A DNA stretch of 64,000 bases from Pseudoduganella armeniaca (GTDB taxonomy: Bacteria; Pseudomonadota; Gammaproteobacteria; Burkholderiales; Burkholderiaceae_D): contig NZ_CP028324.1 in NCBI RefSeq assembly GCF_003028855.1, positions 4,216,001 through 4,280,000 of the forward strand, written 5' to 3'. A program made the translations under genes and the position numbers. Of this stretch, positions 23,708 to 32,267 are shown one piece after another (position 1 is the first letter of the stretch; the number at the start of each line of letters is the position of its first letter). The notes below the pieces were generated by a model. The model was given only the letters and a program-made list of their open reading frames with translations, was not told the origin of the DNA and did not search any database.

Positions 23708-24486
23708 TGGGCAGCGCTTCCTTGATCCACCTGGCGGGCCTGCGCAAGGCGTTCACGCAAGCCGGCGCCGCGCCCGTCGATGCGGTGCGCGACGTGTCGC
23801 TGACGATCGGCGCCGGCGAAATCTACGGCATCGCCGGTCGCAGCGGCGCCGGCAAGTCCACGCTACTGCGCCTCATCAACCTGCTGGAACGGCCCGACGC
23901 CGGCACCGTCACCGTCGACGGCCAGGAGCTGACGGCCCTGTCGCGCCGCGAGCTGCGCGCGGCGCGCCAGAACATCGGCATGATCTTCCAGCAGTTCAAC
24001 CTGCTGCAGAACGCCACCGTGTTCGACAACGTGGCCTTCCCGCTGCGCATCCACGGCGGCCGACCGCGCGACGCCATCGCGCGCCGCGTGACCGACTGCC
24101 TGGAACTGGTCGGCCTGGCCGACAAGGGCCACAGCTATCCGGCCCAGCTGTCCGGCGGGCAGAAGCAGCGCGTGGCGATCGCCCGCGCGCTGGCCAGCGG
24201 CCCGGCCGTCCTGCTGTGCGACGAGCCGACCTCCGCGCTGGACGCCGAGACCACGCGCCAGATCCTGCAGACGCTGGCCGACGTGCGCACCCGGCTGGGC
24301 GTGACGATCGTCATCGTCAGCCACGAGCTGGACGTGCTGGCGGCGCTGTGCGACCGCGTCGCCATCTTCGAGGGCGGCAGCGTCGCCGAGGAACTGCGCT
24401 TGGGCCAGGACATCGCCACCACCGCGCTGGGCCGCGAGCTGCTGGCGCTGCGCCCATCCACCAACAAGGAACGCCGCCATGCCTGA
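23707..24486 (+). CDS. MetN-like ABC transporter ATP-binding protein without NIL domain
   Basis: A 259-residue ATPase with Walker A GRSGAGKST, QNIGMIFQQFNLL, LSGGQKQRVAIARAL and LLCDEPTSALD, closely like MetN of the methionine importer. Typical MetN is about 340 residues and ends in an ACT-like NIL domain that binds methionine for feedback inhibition. This one stops before that domain, so uptake should not be trans-inhibited in the same way. With its setting among desulfurisation enzymes, the substrate may be a sulfur compound other than methionine (inference). It overlaps metI by 8 bases. Confidence 0.87.
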   Translation: MGSASLIHLAGLRKAFTQAGAAPVDAVRDVSLTIGAGEIYGIAGRSGAGKSTLLRLINLLERPDAGTVTVDGQELTALSRRELRAARQNIGMIFQQFNLLQNATVFDNVAFPLRIHGGRPRDAIARRVTDCLELVGLADKGHSYPAQLSGGQKQRVAIARALASGPAVLLCDEPTSALDAETTRQILQTLADVRTRLGVTIVIVSHELDVLAALCDRVAIFEGGSVAEELRLGQDIATTALGRELLALRPSTNKERRHA

Positions 24487-25153
24487 ACAATCGATCGACC
24501 AATGGCTGCAGCTGCTGCCGGAGCTGTGGACGGCGCTGGGCCAGACCATGACGATGCTGGGCATCGGCCTGGCCGCCGCCGTGCTGCTGGGCGGCCCACT
24601 GGGCGTGCTGCTGTTTCTCGTTTCACCCGGTCAGTCGCTGGCCAACCGCTGGCTGGCCGCGCCGCTGGGCTGGTTCGTCAACACGGTACGCTCGCTGCCC
24701 TTCATCGTGCTGCTGGTGGCGCTGGTGCCGTTGACGCGCCTGATCGCCGGCACCTCGATCGGCCCGCTGGCGGCGGCCGTGCCGCTGTCCTGCGCCGCCA
24801 TTCCCTATTTTGCCCGCCTGGTCGAGCAGAACCTGCGCGATGTGCCGCGCGGCGTCATCGAAGCGGCCCACGCGATGGGCGCCAGCGAGTGGCAGATCGT
24901 GCTGCGCGTGCTGCTGGTGGAAGCGCGCTCCGGCCTGGTGCTGGCGCTGACGGTGCTGGCGATCAGCTTCCTGTCCTACTCCGCCGTGGCCGGCGTGGTG
25001 GGTGGCGGCGGCATCGGCGACCTGGCCATCCGCTACGGCTACTACCGCTTCGAGACGGACGTCATGCTGGCGACCGTCGTGCTGCTGGTCGCCATCGTCC
25101 AGCTGATCCAACTGACGGGCAACCGCGTCGCCCGCCATCTCGACAAACGTTAA
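24479..25153 (+). CDS. MetI-like ABC transporter permease
   Basis: A 224-residue permease with five hydrophobic segments and the MetI-type coupling region VIEAAHAMGASEWQIVLRVLL, close in length to E. coli MetI (217). It starts within the end of the ATPase gene and is nine bases from the binding-protein gene. It forms the membrane part of the MetNIQ-like importer. Confidence 0.9.
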   Translation: MPEQSIDQWLQLLPELWTALGQTMTMLGIGLAAAVLLGGPLGVLLFLVSPGQSLANRWLAAPLGWFVNTVRSLPFIVLLVALVPLTRLIAGTSIGPLAAAVPLSCAAIPYFARLVEQNLRDVPRGVIEAAHAMGASEWQIVLRVLLVEARSGLVLALTVLAISFLSYSAVAGVVGGGGIGDLAIRYGYYRFETDVMLATVVLLVAIVQLIQLTGNRVARHLDKR

Positions 25154-25161
25154 GGAACATC

Positions 25162-25980
25162 ATGCACCGCATCCTCCGCACCCTGCCCGCCCTGTTCGCC
25201 TTCGCCTTCGTGCTGGGCGCGCAGGCGAAAGACCCGAAGGAACTGGTGATCGGCACCAGCGCCGGGCCGTATGCCGACCAGATCAAGCTGGGCATCAAGC
25301 CGATCCTGGAGCGCCAGGGCTACAAGGTCAAGCTGGTCGAGTTCAACGACTACGTGCAGCCCAACTTCGCGCTGGCCGAAGGCGCGCTGGACGCCAACGT
25401 GTTCCAGCACATCACCTACCTGACCAAGTTCGCCGCGGAGCACAAGCTGGCGCTGGCGCCGCTGGTGACGATCCCCACCGCCCCCATCGCCATCTACAGC
25501 AGGAAGCACAAGACGCTGGCGGACGTGAAGGAAGGCACCACGGTGGCGCTGCCGAACGATCCCACCAACCAGGCGCGCGCGCTGGTGCTGCTCGACAAGC
25601 TGGGCTGGATCAAGCTGCGCGCCGGCGTCGACCCGATCCGGGCGTCGGAAAAGGACGTGGCGCAGAACCTGAAGAAGATCCGCCTGCTGCCGCTGGAAGC
25701 GGCGCAGCTGCCGCGCTCCCTGCAGGACGCCGACTACGCCTTCGTCAACGGCAACTACGCGCTGGCATCCGGCCTGAAGTTGTCCGAGGCGCTGGTGCGC
25801 GAGCAGATCTCGCCGGCCTACGTCAACCTGGTGGCGGTACGCGCCGCCGACAAGGACAAGCAGTTCGCCAAGGACATCGCCGCGGCCTATCGCTCGCGCG
25901 AGTTCCTGCAGGTGACGAACCAGCACTTCCGCGACTACGCCAAGACCGATTACCAGCTGGCGCTGGAGAGCACGAAATGA
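25162..25980 (+). CDS. MetQ/NlpA-family substrate-binding protein
   Basis: A 272-residue periplasmic protein of the NlpA family: ELVIGTSAGPYADQI, YKVKLVEFNDYVQPN, LDANVFQHITYL and VALPNDPTNQARAL. The signal peptide ends in GAQAK and lacks a lipobox cysteine, so unlike E. coli MetQ it should be soluble. It pairs with the preceding ATPase and permease. The stop overlaps the start of the flavin monooxygenase gene. Confidence 0.9.
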   Translation: MHRILRTLPALFAFAFVLGAQAKDPKELVIGTSAGPYADQIKLGIKPILERQGYKVKLVEFNDYVQPNFALAEGALDANVFQHITYLTKFAAEHKLALAPLVTIPTAPIAIYSRKHKTLADVKEGTTVALPNDPTNQARALVLLDKLGWIKLRAGVDPIRASEKDVAQNLKKIRLLPLEAAQLPRSLQDADYAFVNGNYALASGLKLSEALVREQISPAYVNLVAVRAADKDKQFAKDIAAAYRSREFLQVTNQHFRDYAKTDYQLALESTK

Positions 25981-27365
25981 CCCGCCGCATCCGCTTCAAT
26001 GCGTTCCAGATGAACGCGGCGGGCCACCAATCGCCGGGCCTGTGGACGCACCCGCGCGACACCAGCCACCGCTACACGGAAGCGGCCTACTGGACCGAAC
26101 TGGCGCAGTTGCTGGAAGCGGCCCGCTTCGACGCCATCTTCCTGGCCGACGTGCTGGGCGTGTATGACGTCTACCAGGGCAGCGTGGACGCGGCGCTGCG
26201 CGGCGGCGTGCAGGTGCCGCTGAACGACCCGCTGGCGCTGGTGCCGCTGATGGCGGGCGCCACCCGTCACCTGGGCTTCGGCGTCACGGCCGCCCTGACC
26301 TACGAGCATCCGTACACCTTCGCGCGACGCATGTCCACGCTCGACCACCTCTCCGGCGGGCGGGTGGGCTGGAACATCGTCACGGGTTACCTGGACAGCG
26401 CCGCCCGCAACCTGGGCCAGGAGCGCCAGCTGGGCCACGACGAGCGCTACGACCTGGCCGACGAATACCTGGAGGTGGTCTACAAGCTGTGGGAGCACAG
26501 CTGGGAGGACGGCGCCGTGGTGCGCGACCGCGCTGCCCGCATCCATACCGACCCGGCCCGGGTGCACCCGATCCGGCACGCCGGCAAATACTACGACGTG
26601 CCCGGCATCCATCTGAGCGAACCATCGCCGCAGCGCACGCCGCTGCTGTACCAGGCCGGCGCCTCGTCGCGCGGCGCGGCGTTCGCGGGCAAGCATGCGG
26701 AGTGCACGTTCGTCAGCGGTCCCAGCGAGGACGTGGTGCGCAAGACCGTGCGCCAGTTGCGCAGTGCCGCCGCGGCGGCCGGGCGCCGCCCGGCGGACCT
26801 GCTGGTGTACGCGCAGGCGCTGATCGTCACCGGCGCCAGCGAGGCCGAGGCGCGCGCCAAGTACGAGGACTACCGCAGCCACGTCGACATCGAGGCCGCG
26901 CTGGCCTTGCTGTCCGGCTGGACCGGGGTGGACTTCAGCCGCTACCCGCTGGATGCGACCATCTGCTACATCGATTCGGACGCCGGCCGCTCCGCGCTGG
27001 CCTCGTTCAGCGCCGCCGATCCCTCGCGCGTGTGGACGGTGCGCGCCGCCGCCGAGTTCATCGGCCTGGGCGGACGCGGCCCCGTTTTCGTGGGCGCGCC
27101 GGACCAGGTAGCGGACCAGCTGATCGCCTGGCAGGAGGAAACCGACGTGGATGGCTTCAACCTGGCCTTCGCGCTGCCGCTCGAATCGATGCGTGACGTG
27201 GCCGAGTACATCGTGCCGGAACTGCAGCGGCGCGGCCGCTACCGGCGCGAGTACGACGAAGGCACGTTGCGCCATAAACTGTTCCGCAACGGCGACCGGC
27301 TGCCGGCATCGCATCCGGGGCGGCTGGTGCGGATCGACCCGGCGCCGTTGCAGTCGGCAGCCTGA
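25977..27365 (+). CDS. LLM-class flavin-dependent monooxygenase, NtaA/SnaA/DszA type
   Basis: A 462-residue luciferase-like monooxygenase starting RIRFNAFQMNAAGHQSPGLW, with LSGGRVGWNIVTGYLDSAARNLG, the branch signature, and QAGASSRGAAFAGKHAE. Relatives use FMNH2 to cleave nitrilotriacetate, EDTA, dibenzothiophene sulfone or dimethyl sulfone. In an operon with SfnB-like and MetNIQ-like proteins it most likely frees sulfur from a sulfone or related compound. The reduced flavin could come from SsuE, since the operon has no reductase. Confidence 0.87.
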   Translation: MTRRIRFNAFQMNAAGHQSPGLWTHPRDTSHRYTEAAYWTELAQLLEAARFDAIFLADVLGVYDVYQGSVDAALRGGVQVPLNDPLALVPLMAGATRHLGFGVTAALTYEHPYTFARRMSTLDHLSGGRVGWNIVTGYLDSAARNLGQERQLGHDERYDLADEYLEVVYKLWEHSWEDGAVVRDRAARIHTDPARVHPIRHAGKYYDVPGIHLSEPSPQRTPLLYQAGASSRGAAFAGKHAECTFVSGPSEDVVRKTVRQLRSAAAAAGRRPADLLVYAQALIVTGASEAEARAKYEDYRSHVDIEAALALLSGWTGVDFSRYPLDATICYIDSDAGRSALASFSAADPSRVWTVRAAAEFIGLGGRGPVFVGAPDQVADQLIAWQEETDVDGFNLAFALPLESMRDVAEYIVPELQRRGRYRREYDEGTLRHKLFRNGDRLPASHPGRLVRIDPAPLQSAA

Positions 27366-27392
27366 CGCCCTCAATCAACACCAAGGAACACC

Positions 27393-28394
27393 ATGAACCG
27401 ACCGATCACGCGGCGCGCCATGCTGCGTTACAGCGGCGCCGCCCTGGCACTGCCCGCCTTCGTCACGCCCGCCCGCGCGGCGAGCGGCAAGGCGCTGGAG
27501 GAACTGCGCCTCGACTACGCCTATTACTCGCCCGCCAGCCTGGTGCTGCGCCGTCACGGCTGGCTCGAAACAGCCCTCAAGCCGCAAGGCACGCAGGTGA
27601 AATGGGTGCAGAGCGCCGGCAGCAACCGCGCGCTGGAGTACCTGAACGGCGGCAGCATCGACATCGGCTCATCGGCCGGGCTGGCGGCACTGCTGGCGCG
27701 CGCCAACGGCAATCCGATCCGCACGCCGTATATCTACTCGCGGCCGGAGTGGACGGCCCTGGTCGTGCGCAAGGATTCGCCGCTGCGCGGCGTGGCGGAC
27801 CTGAAAGGCAGGAAAGTGGCGGCCACCAAGGGCACCGATCCCTACTTGTTCCTGCTGCGCGCCCTGAAGCAGGCCGGCCTGCGGCGGCGCGACATCGAGC
27901 ACGTGGCGTTGCAGCACGCGGACGGCCGCGTGGCCCTCGAACAGGGGCGCGTCGATGCGTGGGCCGGGCTCGATCCGCACATGGCCGCCAGCGAACTGGA
28001 AGGCGGTGCGCGGCTGATCTACCGTAACGTAGCGTTCAATACATACGGCTTCCTGAACGTGCGTGAAGCCTTCGTGGCCGAGCAGCCGGCGGCGGTGGCC
28101 ACCGTGATCCAGGCCTATGAGCGGGCACGCCGCTGGATCATGGCCAACCCGAGCGCGGCGGCGCAGATCCTGGCCGAGGAAGCCAAGGTGTCGCTGCCGG
28201 TGGCGCTGTTGCAGGTGAAGCTGCGCAGCGATTTTTCCAACCCGCAGCCGTCGAACGAACACGTACAGGCCTTGCAGCTGGCCGCGCCGCTGCTGCTGGA
28301 GGAAGGGCTGGTACGCCCCGGCACGGACCTGCGCCGCACCATCGCGGAGCTGGTCGACACGCGCTTCGCGCGCCAGCTGATCGTGCCGGCATGA
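27393..28394 (+). CDS. Second SsuA-like sulfonate/organosulfur-binding protein
   Basis: A 333-residue periplasmic binding protein. The signal begins with RRAMLRYSG, Tat-like but without a full consensus, and ends near PARAAS. The body has YYSPASLVLRRHGWLE, GSNRALEYLNGGSIDIGSSAG and KGTDPYLFLLRAL, as in aliphatic sulfonate-binding proteins. It differs clearly from the SsuA at 20735-21697, so substrate preference probably differs. It overlaps the permease gene by 4 bases. Confidence 0.87.
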   Translation: MNRPITRRAMLRYSGAALALPAFVTPARAASGKALEELRLDYAYYSPASLVLRRHGWLETALKPQGTQVKWVQSAGSNRALEYLNGGSIDIGSSAGLAALLARANGNPIRTPYIYSRPEWTALVVRKDSPLRGVADLKGRKVAATKGTDPYLFLLRALKQAGLRRRDIEHVALQHADGRVALEQGRVDAWAGLDPHMAASELEGGARLIYRNVAFNTYGFLNVREAFVAEQPAAVATVIQAYERARRWIMANPSAAAQILAEEAKVSLPVALLQVKLRSDFSNPQPSNEHVQALQLAAPLLLEEGLVRPGTDLRRTIAELVDTRFARQLIVPA

Positions 28395-29278
28395 GTGCCG
28401 TGCCGTCGCCGCGCACGCTGCATTCGAGCGTGCGGCTGGCCGGCGCAACCGGGCCAGAGGCCGCGCCTTTGCTTCCCTCGGCAACGGCGCTAACGACGGC
28501 GCCCCCCGCACGACGCCGCCTCCGTCCCGGCTGGGGCCTGCTGCTGCCCGCGCTGGCGCTGTCGGGAACCGAAGCGATCGTGCGCGCCGGGCTGGTACCG
28601 GCGCACCTGCTGCCGCCACCCAGCGCCCTCTTCGTCACCTTGCGCGAACTGGCGGGCGCCGACCTGGCGTGGCACGTGGGCGCCAGCGCCCTGCGCGTCG
28701 CCATCGGCTACGCGGCGGGCGCGGCGCTGGGCATCCTGGCCGGCGCCCTGGTGGGACTCGACCGGCGCGCGGCCGCCCTGCTCGACCCGACGTTCCAGGC
28801 GCTGCGCGCCGTGCCGTCGCTGGCATGGGTGCCGTTGCTGTTGCTGTGGCTGGGCATCGACGAGGCGCCGAAACTGGTCCTGATCGCCATCGGCGCGTTC
28901 TTCCCCGTGTACATGGGGACCGCCGCGGGCATCCGGGGAGTCGACCGCAAGCTGGTCGAAGTGGGCCGCATGGTCGGCTTGCGCGGCGCGGCGCTGGCGC
29001 GGCGCGTGCTGCTGCCGGCCGCGCTGCCGGCGCTGCTGACGGGCCTGCGCAACGGCCTGTCGCTGGCATGGATGTTCATGGTGGCGGCGGAACTGATCGC
29101 CGCCAGCCGCGGCCTGGGCTACCTGCTGAGCGACGGCCGCGAGACGGGCCGCGCCGACATCGTGCTCACGGCCATCCTGCTGCTGGCGCTGCTGGGCAAG
29201 GCCAGCGACAGCGTCATGCAGGCACTCGAACGGCGCCTGCTGGTATGGCACGACAGCCTGGAACGCAGCAACGCCTGA
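28391..29278 (+). CDS. Second SsuC-like ABC permease
   Basis: A 295-residue permease with a long N-terminal extension, then LLLPALALSGTEAIV, LRAVPSLAWVPLLLLWLGIDEAPKLVLI and the coupling loop VEVGRMVGLRGAALARRVLLPAALP. It is the last gene of the rightward sulfur operon. No ATPase follows, so the SsuA2/SsuC2 pair must borrow one: SsuB at 17969-18757 is the best candidate, MetN the nearer one. Confidence 0.87.
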   Translation: MSAVPSPRTLHSSVRLAGATGPEAAPLLPSATALTTAPPARRRLRPGWGLLLPALALSGTEAIVRAGLVPAHLLPPPSALFVTLRELAGADLAWHVGASALRVAIGYAAGAALGILAGALVGLDRRAAALLDPTFQALRAVPSLAWVPLLLLWLGIDEAPKLVLIAIGAFFPVYMGTAAGIRGVDRKLVEVGRMVGLRGAALARRVLLPAALPALLTGLRNGLSLAWMFMVAAELIAASRGLGYLLSDGRETGRADIVLTAILLLALLGKASDSVMQALERRLLVWHDSLERSNA

Positions 29279-29338
29279 GCGGCCCGCCGTATCAGCCATT
29301 GCTGGTAGCATGGTGCATCGCCTGAACCGGAGCGCCCC

Positions 29339-29608
29339 ATGACCATCGACTACCAGCTCGTCGCCCGCCGCCTGGTACCCACCGAGGCACACCTGCTGTG
29401 CGGCTGCCTGCGCGCGGCCGGCATTGCCGCCGTCGTCGCGGACGACCAGCACGGGCAGGTAAACTTCCTGCTGGCGCCCGCGCTCGGTGGCACCCGGGTG
29501 CTGGTACCGGAGGGCGACCTGGCGGCGGCGCGCGCGGTGCTGGCCGCGTTCGAGCGCGGCGAGTTCATGCTGCCCGAATCGACCGACGTGGGGCCGCCGG
29601 CCGAGTAA
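29339..29608 (+). CDS. DUF2007-like small protein
   Basis: An 89-residue protein reading QLVARRLVPTEAHLLCGCLRAAGIAAVVADD and a later GGTRVLVPEGDLAAARAVLA. This is the pattern of DUF2007 (putative signal-transducing) proteins: an N-terminal strand-helix that inspects a polypeptide or ligand, and a C-terminal VPxxDxxxA segment. Function unknown. The ATG at 29339 follows CCGGAGCGCC. It sits between the sulfur operon and the convergent epsC gene. Confidence 0.7.
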   Translation: MTIDYQLVARRLVPTEAHLLCGCLRAAGIAAVVADDQHGQVNFLLAPALGGTRVLVPEGDLAAARAVLAAFERGEFMLPESTDVGPPAE

Positions 29609-29622
29609 GGCACGCCGGGACG

Positions 29623-30555
29623 TCAGTCGCGCTTGCGATCGTTCGTCATCTGGGCCTGCGTCACGCTGCTGTTGGGCGGCACGCTTTGCGTCAGCCAGAC
29701 ATTGCCGCCGATCGTCGAGCCGGCGCCGATCGTGATGCGTCCGAGGATCGTGGCGCCGGCGTAGATGACGACGTCGTCTTCCACGATCGGGTGGCGCGGC
29801 GTGCGCTTGATCAGCACGCCCGAGGCGTCGGCCGGGAAGCGCTTGGCGCCCAGCGTGACGTGCTGGTACAGCCGCACGCGCTCGCCCAGGATCGCCGTTT
29901 CGCCGATCACGACACCGGTGCCGTGGTCGATGAAGAAGCTGGCGCCGATCTGCGCGGCCGGGTGGATGTCGATGCCCGTCAGCGAATGACTGATGTCGCA
30001 GATCATGCGCGCGATGAACGGCGAGCCCAGCTTGTGCAGCTGGTGTGCCAGGCGGTAGTGCAGGATGCCGAGCGTGCCGGGATAGCACAGCATGATCTCG
30101 GCGATCGACGTGGCGGCCGGGTCGCCGGCATAGGCGGCCTGCACGTCCGAGACGATCAGCGCGCGGATGTCCGGCAGGCTGGCAGCGAACTGCCGGGTGA
30201 TGTCGTGGGCGCGCCGCGTCAGCGACTCTTCCGTCGCCTCCGCCTCCTCGCCGAACTGCAGCCCGCGCCGGACCTGCTCGGTCAGGCGGTTCAGCGTCGT
30301 GTTCAAGGTGTCGCCGACGAAGTAGTCGATGCTCTCGTCGGTCAGGTTGGGCCGCCCATAGTGGGTCGGAAACAGCACGGCGAACAGGCCGTTGACGATG
30401 GTCGTCAGCGCCTCGCGCGACGGCAGTTCGCGGATGCGGCGCTGGTGCCGGATGTTGTGTGTGGCCTCGCGCGAGACGCGCAGTGCCGCGACGACCGCGT
30501 CCAGGTCCCAGTGGGCGGGCTTCACGCCGGTGCCGTCGAAGGTGTCGATAGTCAT
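29623..30555 (-). CDS. epsC: Serine O-acetyltransferase (EpsC type)
   Basis: A 310-residue left-handed beta-helix acetyltransferase. The C-terminal half shows GIDIHPAAQIGASFFIDHGTGVVIGETA and VIYAGATILGRITIGAGSTIGGNVW, the CysE/EpsC hexapeptide core. The N-terminal helical half is longer than in E. coli CysE, as in EpsC proteins. It makes O-acetylserine from serine and acetyl-CoA, the acceptor for sulfide in cysteine synthesis. Its location beside the organosulfur operons links sulfur release to cysteine formation. The intergenic region above it carries a perfect dyad. Confidence 0.92.
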   Translation of the reverse strand: MTIDTFDGTGVKPAHWDLDAVVAALRVSREATHNIRHQRRIRELPSREALTTIVNGLFAVLFPTHYGRPNLTDESIDYFVGDTLNTTLNRLTEQVRRGLQFGEEAEATEESLTRRAHDITRQFAASLPDIRALIVSDVQAAYAGDPAATSIAEIMLCYPGTLGILHYRLAHQLHKLGSPFIARMICDISHSLTGIDIHPAAQIGASFFIDHGTGVVIGETAILGERVRLYQHVTLGAKRFPADASGVLIKRTPRHPIVEDDVVIYAGATILGRITIGAGSTIGGNVWLTQSVPPNSSVTQAQMTNDRKRD

Positions 30556-30624
30556 GATCAGGTTCGTAATAAAAACACAGCTTACTGAAACGGGCCGTGC
30601 ATTCTAAAGAATAAATTCGCTCGT

Positions 30625-30647
30625 CGTTATGCGTTCAGCGCATAACG
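30625..30647. promoter_or_regulatory. Perfect 9-bp dyad between epsC and the MFS gene
   Basis: CGTTATGCG-TTCAG-CGCATAACG lies in the divergent promoter region of epsC and the Bcr/CflA exporter. The surrounding sequence is AT-rich. It looks like an operator for a dimeric regulator. Confidence 0.45.
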
Positions 30648-30743
30648 ATATGCGCGCCTATCCTGCAGGGATGGCCGGGCTCGCGTAAAATATCCGCCCC
30701 GGATTGCAACAACGTCCACAACGGCATCAACGATACTCCTTTC

Positions 30744-31943
30744 ATGCAAATCCTGCTTACCGTGCTTTTGGCCGGGCTGACCATGGTTGGTCCGCTCGCG
30801 ATCGACACCTATCTCCCCTCCTTCCCGGCCATTGGCGGCGAATTCGGCGCGACGCCGCTGGCCGTACAGCAAACGCTGTCGCTGTTCCTGTTCTGTTTCG
30901 CGTTCATGATGCTGTTCTACGGCACCCTGTCGGACACCTTCGGCCGCCGGCCCATCATCCTCGTCTCGCTGGTGCTGTACATCGCGGCCTCTGTCGGCGG
31001 CGCCGTGGCCGGCTCGCTGGGCTTCCTGCTGGCGTGCCGCGTGCTGCAGGGCCTGGCGTCGGGCGCGGGTTCCGTCGTCGGCCGCGCCATCGTGCAGGAC
31101 CGCTTCGCCGGCGCCGAGGCGCAGAAGATCCTGGGCCACATCATGATGGTGTTCGGGCTGGCGCCGGCACTGGCGCCGATCCTGGGCGGCTGGCTGCAGG
31201 TGAGCTACGGCTGGCGCTCGATTTTCTGGTTCCTGGCCCTGTTCGGCGCCGTGATGATGTTCGCCGTGTGGCGCTGGCTGCCTGAAAGCCTGGCGCCGCG
31301 CGACCGCCACCCGCTGCACTTCGGTACCATTGCCGGCAACTACCTGAAGGTGCTGCGGCACCGCCAGTTCCTGCTGCTGGCCGTCGCGCTGGGCCTGGCA
31401 TTCGGCGGCTTCGCGCTGTACATCGGCTCGGCCGCCTACTTCGTCATGCACATCCTGCACCTGCCGGAGACGGCGTTCGCGTGGCTGTTCATACCGCTGG
31501 TGGCGGGCATGGTGGTGGGCTCGGCGATCTCTGGCAAGGTGGCGCACCGCTGCTCGCAGCAGGCGCTGATCCGGATCGCATATGTGGGGATGGCCGTGGC
31601 GGCCCTGGTCAACGTGGGCTATACCTACCTGTTCGCGGCAACCGTGCCGTGGGCCGTGCTGCCGCTGTTTTTCTATTCGCTGGCGCTGGCCGTGGCAATG
31701 CCGCCGCTGTCGCTGATCGCGCTGAATTACTTCCCGCAGCACAGCGGGCTGGCCGCGTCGATGCAGTCGTTCATCCAGATGACGCTGTTCGCGCTGGTCT
31801 CCGGCCTGGTGGCGCCGCTGCTGTTCGACAGCGCGTTCAAGCTGGCCTGCGGGGTGCTGGGCTGCCTCGTCGCCAGCCTGCTGGCATGGCTGCTGGCGCA
31901 GGCCGGCACCGTGCAGGCCAAGACGTCGTCCAAGCCCGACTGA
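30744..31943 (+). CDS. Bcr/CflA-family multidrug MFS exporter
   Basis: A 399-residue membrane protein with 12 predicted helices, the MFS loop motif YGTLSDTFGRRPIIL between helices 2 and 3, and the Bcr/CflA opening GLTMVGPLAIDTYLPSFP. Family members export chloramphenicol, bicyclomycin, sulfonamides and in some cases cysteine. Export of cysteine would suit the neighbouring epsC, but this is speculation. It is transcribed divergently from epsC. Confidence 0.9.
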   Translation: MQILLTVLLAGLTMVGPLAIDTYLPSFPAIGGEFGATPLAVQQTLSLFLFCFAFMMLFYGTLSDTFGRRPIILVSLVLYIAASVGGAVAGSLGFLLACRVLQGLASGAGSVVGRAIVQDRFAGAEAQKILGHIMMVFGLAPALAPILGGWLQVSYGWRSIFWFLALFGAVMMFAVWRWLPESLAPRDRHPLHFGTIAGNYLKVLRHRQFLLLAVALGLAFGGFALYIGSAAYFVMHILHLPETAFAWLFIPLVAGMVVGSAISGKVAHRCSQQALIRIAYVGMAVAALVNVGYTYLFAATVPWAVLPLFFYSLALAVAMPPLSLIALNYFPQHSGLAASMQSFIQMTLFALVSGLVAPLLFDSAFKLACGVLGCLVASLLAWLLAQAGTVQAKTSSKPD

Positions 31944-32204
31944 TCAAGGCCACGGGGCCGGGGTCACGTCCAGGTACTGCGGGCCGCCATCCTCCGGTTC
32001 CGGCGCCGCCTGCGGGTCCTGCTTCAGCTTCTGCGCGGGCGGCAGGCCCAGGCCGAGGATCTCCTTGCGGCCCTCGACGAAGTCGGACGTGGACAGCGGA
32101 TGCTCGCTGTCCGGCCAGTTGGCGATCGCCCAGTTCTGCAGCGCCTCGAAGCGGTGCCAGACTTCGGCCACGAACTTGCGGCGCACTTCTTCTTCCATTG
32201 CCAT
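31944..32204 (-). CDS. Small acidic hypothetical protein (86 aa)
   Basis: MAMEEEVRRKFVAEVWHRFE opens an amphipathic helix-rich N-terminal half, followed by a Pro-rich tail ending PAPWP. No known domain is recognised. A GGGAGG ribosome site precedes the ATG, and the gene fits neatly between two others (its stop abuts the MFS stop at 31943). Probably a conserved small cytoplasmic protein. Confidence 0.65.
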   Translation of the reverse strand: MAMEEEVRRKFVAEVWHRFEALQNWAIANWPDSEHPLSTSDFVEGRKEILGLGLPPAQKLKQDPQAAPEPEDGGPQYLDVTPAPWP

Positions 32205-32267
32205 GCTAACCTCCCTTGTGTTTTTGACTACTGTACACGAGCGGCGCGAAACATGGCGCCAGCCGCG

